A DNA stretch of 64,000 nucleotides from assembly GCF_031755915.1 (NCBI RefSeq), contig NC_083388.1, forward strand, positions 5,649,501 through 5,713,500, written 5' to 3'. The stretch is from Ziziphus jujuba (lineage: Eukaryota > Streptophyta > Magnoliopsida > Rosales > Rhamnaceae). The stretch's first letter is position 1. The number at the start of each line of letters is the position of its first letter. Shown here one piece after another: positions 57,546-64,000 of the stretch. The translations under genes were made by a program, and so were the position numbers. The notes beneath the pieces are model-generated. The model made no database searches, was not told where the DNA came from, and saw only the letters and a program-made list of their open reading frames with translations.

Positions 57546-57657
57546 AAAAGGACAATAAATCTCATAAAAAAATATATAACCATAATCTAATCTAATCTAT
57601 TGATTTTGATTTCCTCAAGAATAAAACACAGAATTAGAGGTTCAAAAACTGTTGATT
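57546..57657. repeat. 112-bp direct repeat, right copy
   Basis: Partner of 56,324-56,435. Similarity stops after GTTGATT on both sides. It lies just downstream, in the minus-strand sense, of the unrecognised two-exon frame ending at 57,826. Confidence 0.88.
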
Positions 57658-57825
57658 CTGCAAAATACCAAGAAATTGAGAAAAATTCAAAATATCATTC
57701 ATAAATAACTGTTTTTTAACAATTCCAAAGCTGTCTATAAGGGGACATAAAACATGAAAATTTCCCTAAAACATAATAATTCGAACATTAATCCTGATTA
57801 AAACTACTCACTAAACTTTAATATA

Positions 57826-58477
57826 TTACTTGTTGAAAAATCTGTTGATGGGCTTGTTCCATTTTTCAACTCTTGCCTTCTGGGTTGCTACCCCTCGCCA
57901 CTTTGAGATTTTTGATCGGGCTTGTTGAAGGGAGAATTCCAAATCTTTGGTTTGCTGTTTGAAAGCTTTCACCTTCTGTTCACTTTCACCATAAGCAGAG
58001 CAAATGCAAGCCACGCTCTGATACAGATGGAAAGTAAAATAATTTGAGTAAAGTGTTTTTTTTTTTTTTTTTTAAATATCATCCTCCCTATGTTAAAGGA
58101 TAAATAACCTCCCCAAAGAGATCAATTTATAAAATCCACATTAATTCTAATCATCATAAGCAAGCACCCCTTTTTCATTCAATTGGAGAATAATATATAT
58201 ATATATACACCAAAGAACCCCTAAACAAGGGACACTACTACCCATCAAATACTTTGTGATCATGATAGTGAATCACCCAAAAAAAAAAAACTTTTACCTG
58301 TTTAATGGTGATGATGGGTTGAAGGATTTGCTCGTGGGAAAAATTATTCTCTACCACTTAATCTGCTGCCTCAATCGTCGTACCCTTCTTCTCATTCTTC
58401 ATCACTTTTCTCTTTGTTCCTTGTTGTTGTTGCTGGGTGGTCTCTTCCGTTGGCCACAAGGAATTCGTAGAAACCAT
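57826..58477 (-). pseudogene. unrecognised two-exon reading frame with one in-frame stop
   Basis: I do not recognise the product. Minus strand: exon 1, 58477-58298 (60 codons), starts ATG and ends at donor AAACAG|GTAAAA. The intron is 280 nt. Exon 2, 58017-57826, follows acceptor TATCAG and ends in TAA (64 codons). The joined frame is in phase and would give 123 residues: a Thr/Gln-rich start with a short poly-Gln run, a basic KRKVMKNEKK segment, then a charged helical C-terminus (about residues 70-110) suited to a coiled coil. Codon 40 is TAA. Everything after it stays open for 83 codons across the splice, so a single nonsense change in a former gene, or a downstream start, is likely. No start ATG follows the stop before exon 2. 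A 31-codon overlapping frame in exon 1 is an alternative reading. Confidence 0.4.
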
Positions 58478-58589
58478 TCAACTTCATTCTGGCTGACTGG
58501 CAAAAAGCACAGGAGAATCACCAAATTGACAACACTGATATGCGGACCACGAATATATGAACATCGACGACTTCTGAAAAGACTCTGAT

Positions 58590-60496
58590 CAATACTATTA
58601 ATTTATATATTAATAATATTTTTTTCAAAAATTATTATTAATATTAAAAAATTTAAAATTATGGCACACTTCGGAAAATAACACCTGAACCGAAGGCCAA
58701 CCTTGAAAGTAATAGTATCACGTGGACCATCTAAAGTTTATTCTTGTCTTATACCAAAAAAATAAATAAATAAATAAATAAAGTTTATTCTCGTTTTAAA
58801 TTGTACCAAAAAGCTTGTAAATTTTCCAAAACAACCCACGTCGTTAAGCATACTTCGTTAAGGTTAACTGAATCAAGTAAAATAGTAATTAAATATTTTT
58901 ACAAATCTGAAAAGTGATATCTCTAGTAGATATATGTATTGGCAATCGAAATACAATATATGATAATAAAAATAGAAAAAAAAAATCCATTTTAACTGAA
59001 TAAATATGAATTACTTTTTATAAAATGTATGGGAAAAAAAAAAAAAAGTTTGGGACAATCAATGACCCCCTCCTCTTCGTTTACTACAAGATTTTGTTCT
59101 TCCATGGTTTCCTCTACTTCTTCCTTCACTTATTTTGTTGTTTTTTTTTTTTTTTTTTTTTTTTGCTTCTTTCTTCTTCTTCTTTTACTGGATTCATATC
59201 AAAGCCAAATCAATACCCAAACAAAAGTTGACGTCATTGTGAGAGAAAATATGAGATTTGGCATAATCTTTATCAAAAAAAAAAAAAAAAGATTTGAACA
59301 TATATTTCTTTTTATTTTGTTCAAAAAGATTCGGGTGCAAAATTTTTACTCCATTTTTTATTTTTTATTTTTATTTTTTTGGGGATGGGTAAGAAGAATG
59401 GTGTAAAAAGTAGAGAGAAGAAGCATTTGGGGCAGGCTTAAAAAGAAAAGGGGAAAAAAAAAAAAAAAAAAACAAGGAAGACAGTTGGTGGGTTTAAATA
59501 GAGGTGAGATATTTGGTGGGTTGAGAGCTACTGAGAGGTTTCAGGGAAAAAAAAAAAAAAAAAATGGAGAGCTACTGAGAGGAGAAAATAAAAGTTTTTC
59601 CTTTTTTTTTAAGCTTTTTTTTTAGATGAATAAGAGAAAGGATACTCCCATATAGCGAAAAATATTATATATAACAGTTACTTCATATTAACCTATTTAA
59701 TATGGTATCAATATTTATCATCTTTTAACACATATTTTTGATTAAGAAAAAATGTGTTTTAATTTTCCAAGTTAGATTTCCAATTTAAAAAATACACAAT
59801 AATAATAATACTACAAAAGGAAAAGGCATCATGGTTTTCCTCTTAAGGATTTGGGTTGCAATTTTTTATAGTGGCCGCATGGGCTAAGGTTCTTCTTGAT
59901 TGCAGCACAAACTAGGGTTTTTTCTTGAAGGCAACAGTGTTAACGTTCTTGTCGATGGCGTCAAAGGCAAGGGTCTTCTTGATGGTAACAGGTTAGGGTT
60001 CTTCTAGGTAACGATGATGGAAGTTTTGTCATCAATCATATATATATATATATATATTTTTTTTTTCCTTTGCCAATTAGCAACTCAGATGTAAACAAGT
60101 GCCAAAAAATGAATAAATCTTGACAGCACATTAAATATGCTAATGTGGAATAACTGTTACAGACAATACTTTATCAAGAGAGAAAGAGAAAGGAAGAGCA
60201 TGCTCAAAGAGATTAAAGAGAGAAAGGAAGAGGAAGAATACTGGCACGATTTTCATTTTTCAGTACTATATTAATTTTAGTGTTGTGTTTTTCTTTGAGA
60301 AAAGTTTAAATTTGTTAGAGAATATTTTTATTTTTTCAGTACTATAATAGAAATTCAAAAACATATTCATAAAATTATGTGATAAAATATTTTAATGATA
60401 AAATAACAAAAAAAATTTTTGCTAAAAAAAATATTTGTTTTTAATGAAAATAATTATTATATTTTTTAAATAAAAAAATTCATTTCATAATTATAA

Positions 60497-60537
<41 letters not shown>

Positions 60538-61700
60538 TAAAGAAAATATAGGAAATCAAATTTAATATTTTACAATACATAGACATATAATAGAAAATGA
60601 AAATATATATGTAAATATTTAGCAAGCAACTAATCAGTGTATACTAATACTCACAAAACAAATGGTAAAAGGAATAAATTAGAAAAAAAAAAAAGGATAA
60701 AAATTATTTCTTTATTATAAGGGCACTTAAGTAATTTTATCATGCTGCATAGAAGAGAGATATCTTTTAGACAAAGGTTAACTTTTAAGGGGTACATTAT
60801 TTTTTAAAATTTTTTAAAACTCTGGATATGATTTAAAATGAAAATAAATATTAAGGATTTAAGTGAAATTATCCCTTTTTAAAAGTGCATTAATTTTTTT
60901 TTGGAAAAATTTTGTTTAAATTTGTTTAGTTTTTCTAATTGTAGTTAGATCCTATGTTTTTTAAAAATCATCATTTGCAGTTTATTTATCAATTCTTAAT
61001 AGTTAAAAGTCATTTTATTTTTTTGACAGTATTACTTAATCATAAAATATTAACTTTTAACCTCTCATCAGCCTTTAATTGGAAAAAAAAATTGATAAAT
61101 AAGTCTATTTTATTAGATATAGAAAATTAATAATGATTTTTCAAAATATGGAATTTAAATATATATATATATATATATATGACAAAACTAAAAGGATCAA
61201 ACTGAAATTTGCAAATTTTTATTGGAGATAAAATATTTAGTTTTAGGTGCCAAACATTGTTTAAGAATTGACAAATTACTTTTACATTTCTTTAGTTTTG
61301 TCATTATTTTATTTAGATATCACGCTTTAAAAAAATTATTATTAACTTTTTTTTAGTTTTTTAATCTATTGAACAGGTCTAAATGTCAGTTTCTTCCGTT
61401 GAAGGCCAAAGGGAAGTTAAAAATTAATATTTTATGATTGAATAATATTATAAAATATAATTTTGATTTTTTAACTGTTAAAATTAATTGGTAAAAACTA
61501 ATTAATCTTTTTTTTTTTTGGGAAAAATTTAGAAAACTAAAGAAAGATAAATAATAATTTTTCAAAAATATGAAATCCAAATAAAATAATGACAAAACTA
61601 AAAAAAATATAAATGAGATCTTCCTTTCAAAAGTAAACTCTAATTATGGAATATTAAAATTTTAATTATGGGTCAAATAAATAAATAATATATATATATA
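58590..61700. other. AT-rich intergenic DNA, no gene seen
   Basis: Homopolymer-rich stretch with TA microsatellites (about 60,038-60,056, 60,501-60,534 and 61,158-61,180), T- and A-runs (59,140-59,164 and 59,456-59,472), and a small duplication of GAGAGCTACTGAGAGG at about 59,523 and 59,566. Open frames in this stretch arise from homopolymers. Confidence 0.65.
59884..60015. repeat. degenerate minisatellite, about five units of roughly 25-36 bp
   Basis: Units resemble GGTTCTTCTTGATGGCAACA with variations, at about 59,887, 59,915, 59,944, 59,971 and 59,996. Composition is GC-richer than the surroundings. Confidence 0.5.
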
Positions 61701-61725
61701 TATATATATATATCAATGCCTCCAC

Positions 61726-62400
61726 TATATTGAAAAACGATAGAAATACAACTATGAGATCGGGTCCAACCAATCCGAACCATCCTCCATTCAAGTTTCA
61801 ACCAAATGCAAAGATTGTGAATGGCGAGCTAGACCATGAGCTGCTTTATTCCCAATACTTAGAACAAAAAAGTACATCGAAACTGAGAATGAACTAACAA
61901 TAAATACTAGACTTCATCTAAAATAATAAATTCCACATCTAAGAAGGGAGAAAAAACTTCAATGCATCGGTGAATGTGTATTGCTGACATGTATTAAAAA
62001 AATCCTACTATTATTTTTTATATTTTATATTTTCTCTTTTCATATTTAATGTTTTAATATTTAATATTTTAAATGATGATAGAGAATAATAATGAAAAAC
62101 TTTTTTAATATGTGTCAGCAATGCATTGGAAATAGTATCAGATGGGCTGGTATCACTGATATACTGAAGTTTTTCTCTTAAGAAGGAATTAGTATCATAA
62201 ATTAACCCTTTCCCCAAAAAAATAGTAGTATCATAAATTAACCTCACAGCCTCCTTTGAATCAGTGGACACTTGCCCCCACTAAAGAAACCGATATCCAA
62301 ACAAAACAGCACCTGCTTCCTTAGTCGCTAGTAACTATGTCATCAAGTTCAACTAATGAAAACCGAAAATACTCTAGAACTGAATTGTGTATTGTTTGCT
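61726..62400 (-). mobile_element. RNase H-domain relic of a LINE-type retroelement, split by a MITE
   Basis: The minus strand encodes pieces typical of the plant retroelement RNase H (RVT_3) domain. An upstream piece has VSTDSKEAVRLI (62,271 downward), where D of TDS is the usual catalytic-type acidic residue. A downstream piece has NKAAHGLARHSQSL (about 61,858-61,815), the hallmark C-terminal block. A stop replaces the expected Trp after this block (TGA for TGG). A roughly 36-bp internal tandem duplication is visible near 62,187-62,250. The two pieces are separated by the 230-bp element at 61,949-62,178. No reverse transcriptase part was seen. Confidence 0.6.
61949..62178. mobile_element. 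MITE with inverted ends and 8-bp target-site duplication
   Basis: The left end GAGAAAAAACTTCAATGCAT and the reverse complement of the right end AGAGAAAAACTTCAGTATAT match closely. A second inner pair (61,981-62,003 and 62,101-62,122, ATTGCTGACA...TTAAAAAA) extends the inverted repeat. The flanks carry TAAGAAGG at 61,941-61,948 and at 62,179-62,186, an 8-bp direct duplication as expected of hAT-type insertion (9 bp with one mismatch would suit Mutator). Removing the element and one duplication rejoins the RNase H relic in frame. Confidence 0.65.
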
Positions 62401-62786
62401 TTAATACGAATTCTGATCCTACTTTTTAGAAATTATCTGTAATGACTCTCAGGTGTATTCCCTCTGATGTAAGCCTCAATATTCAATGCTTTATTTTTAT
62501 TATTACCAAAAAGCAGAACATACTTTTATCAAAAATAAAAATAAAAATAATTGACATTTAAAAAATAATTTTCTTTTATCGTATAGAGGAGAAACATAAA
62601 AATTTAATTGATTCATATGTAATACATTTTATCTATATATTTTATTTAATTATTTTAAATATAAAACTAAATGAGTTTAAGTGAAATTTGCCATTTATTT
62701 ATTTAAGGCCTATATACATTCAGTTTCTCTCTCTTCCAGCTTTTCCAAAACATTTTGGCAACCCACTTTCTCTCTTTACAGACTCA

Positions 62787-62846
62787 TGGCGGCTATTCAA
62801 CTTTGGTGTGTAAATAGAATTGATTCTCTTCATGGTTCTCGTTAAC
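62787..62846 (+). other. short ATG frame of 19 codons, possible orphan first exon
   Basis: A pyrimidine-rich leader with TTCCAG and TTTACAG precedes ATGGCGGCTATTCAACTTTG, which could be a first exon with donor CTTTG|GTGTGT. I found no downstream exon in the remaining 1.2 kb, so it is not called as a gene. Confidence 0.12.
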
Positions 62847-63611
62847 TGTTTATAATACTAGTTTAATATATATGGTTGAATCCACTTCCCTTTACGATAT
62901 GGTAATTTAAATTTGAGGGGCCTAGTTTGTCGACTAATTGATTTTTTGTTTAACATGGTCAGGTTTTTGAAATTTTTTTGTCAATGTGTCATCGTCTGTG
63001 GAAGAAGATACTAAAATAAATATGATGTCAATGAAGCAGAAGGATCATGTTTCAGAACCCTTTATATGAACCGCACACATAATCTTAATCTTATTCTTAT
63101 TCCCTCCTAGTAATGAGTGATGATACCTCCACAAGCTGATTTTTTTGGGGCCAAATAAAGTAATTATATTGTCCTCTAATTTTTTTTTTGACCAAATTTT
63201 TTTTATTACATATGCACAAGCAAATTCTATAATCCTTAAAAAGATGGAAAAATTATTATCCATCATTTTACTCAAATACATTCTACATATTTTAAATAAT
63301 GGACAAAGATTCTCTCTTCCTAATTACTAAATTAATTACCATAAAGTTAGGGCATAGTGTTTACTATAAGTGTTTTTCTAGCATCCAATTATTTACAATT
63401 ATTTTATCAACTAAAAACAAATTTTCTTAAAGCGTCATTTCGATGGTTTTCAAATTTCGTCTTCTTGTTTAAAAAGGTTTCTGAAAATATAATTGGCTGC
63501 ACAGTTTTATTTTAGAATCTTTTTATTATTATTAATTTTCTTTTTCTTTCTTTTCTCCTCTTTTAATTGGCCAAACAGGTTTTAAGTGAATAAGAAGATC
63601 CTGCATGCATG

Positions 63612-63890
63612 TTTCTTTTTAGCTGAAAGGAGAGTTATATTAACCAAAAGGAGCTGGCAAACATACAACAAAAAGGCGTCCAAACGAAACACAGATATGC
63701 TGCCTAGCAGGTCAGGAGGTGGAAAGAGAACCACTCTTCTGAGACCAAACGTTTACAAAAGGCTGAGAGTGTAACAAACAGGAAACAGGGAGAACAAAAT
63801 TGCTAGTAGTACCCCATTTTGAAACTAAGTGAGCTAGTTGATTACAGTTACGTGGGATCCAAGAAAAAGTAACAGCATGTTTCATGTTTA
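63612..63890 (-). mobile_element. 3' end of a second LINE-type RNase H element
   Basis: The minus strand from about 63,880 to 63,825 encodes VTFSWIPRNCNQLAHLVSKW, which has the shape of the C-terminal RNase H block (V-x-R-x-x-N-x-x-A-H-x-x-x-K-W) of plant LINE-type elements. It continues open to about 63,735 and is followed by a 3' tail with TTTTGGTTAATATAACTC (about 63,651-63,634), similar to LINE 3' ends, and then an A-rich end (T-rich on +). Upstream domains are absent, as expected of 5'-truncated LINE copies. Confidence 0.5.
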
Positions 63891-64000
63891 TATATCTTTA
63901 TCATATTATCTCATCCAGCATATCAAAGTCCTGATAAGACATTCGTGTGTATTATTTGACCTATCTCAAGACAAGACGTACAATAGTGTTTTTTTTTTAA

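Noticed and set aside
58005..58025. Partial Copia primer-binding-site match (TATCAGAGC) at the acceptor of the unknown gene
   Set aside because: Only nine bases match, no LTR ends or second copy are visible, and the same bases work as a splice acceptor.
59029..59406. 125-codon plus-strand frame
   Set aside because: It is made of Phe and Lys homopolymers from T- and A-runs; no real protein signal.

Overview
This window is nuclear DNA of a flowering plant, most likely a eudicot. It is AT-rich, its genes have many short exons with GT-AG introns and pyrimidine-rich leaders, and the three recognisable families (GH1 beta-glucosidase of the BGLU42 type, the cohesin kleisin SYN4/RAD21, and LETM1) have the exon structure of their plant members. 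Nothing is prokaryotic: no operons, no CRISPR. I do not assign a genus.

Left part (1 to 42 kb). This is a tandemly repeated convergent gene pair, BGLU42-like on + and SYN4-like on -. Copy 1 is BGLU1 (exons 2-13; exon 1 lies left of the window) followed by a short SYN4 relic (7.6-8.9 kb). After about 4 kb of AT-rich DNA comes copy 2: a complete BGLU2 (13.0-20.3 kb, 498 aa) and a decayed SYN4 lacking exon 1 (21.4-24.8 kb). Copy 3 begins abruptly inside BGLU intron 4 at about 24,830. It holds a BGLU lacking exons 1-4 (25.2-29.9 kb) and then the only intact SYN4 (41.2 down to 31.0 kb, 15 exons, about 1212 aa). The junction at 24,830 joins SYN4 intron 1 to BGLU intron 4. A single tandem duplication with those two breakpoints explains why the outer genes are whole while the inner copies lack promoters and first exons.

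Middle (42 to 51.3 kb). A complete LETM1 gene lies on the minus strand (50.0 down to 43.9 kb, 14 coding exons, 754 aa). It has a mitochondrial presequence, an inner-membrane LETM1 segment, a canonical EF-hand split by an intron, one GC-AG intron and a probable 5'UTR intron. SYN4 and LETM1 are in the same orientation about 2 kb apart.

Right part (51.3 to 64 kb). This stretch is gene-poor and AT-rich. It contains a three-unit 231-bp tandem array flanked by two 112-bp direct repeats, a two-exon unrecognised reading frame with one in-frame stop (58.5 down to 57.8 kb), and two relics of LINE-type RNase H domains. One RNase H relic carries a 230-bp MITE with terminal inverted repeats and an 8-bp target-site duplication.

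Functionally the three genes act separately: glycoside hydrolysis, chromosome cohesion and mitochondrial ion homeostasis. The main biological interest is the duplication history and the sense/antisense arrangement it created. Exon coordinates were read by eye from splice consensus and reading phase and may be off by 1-2 nt in places.
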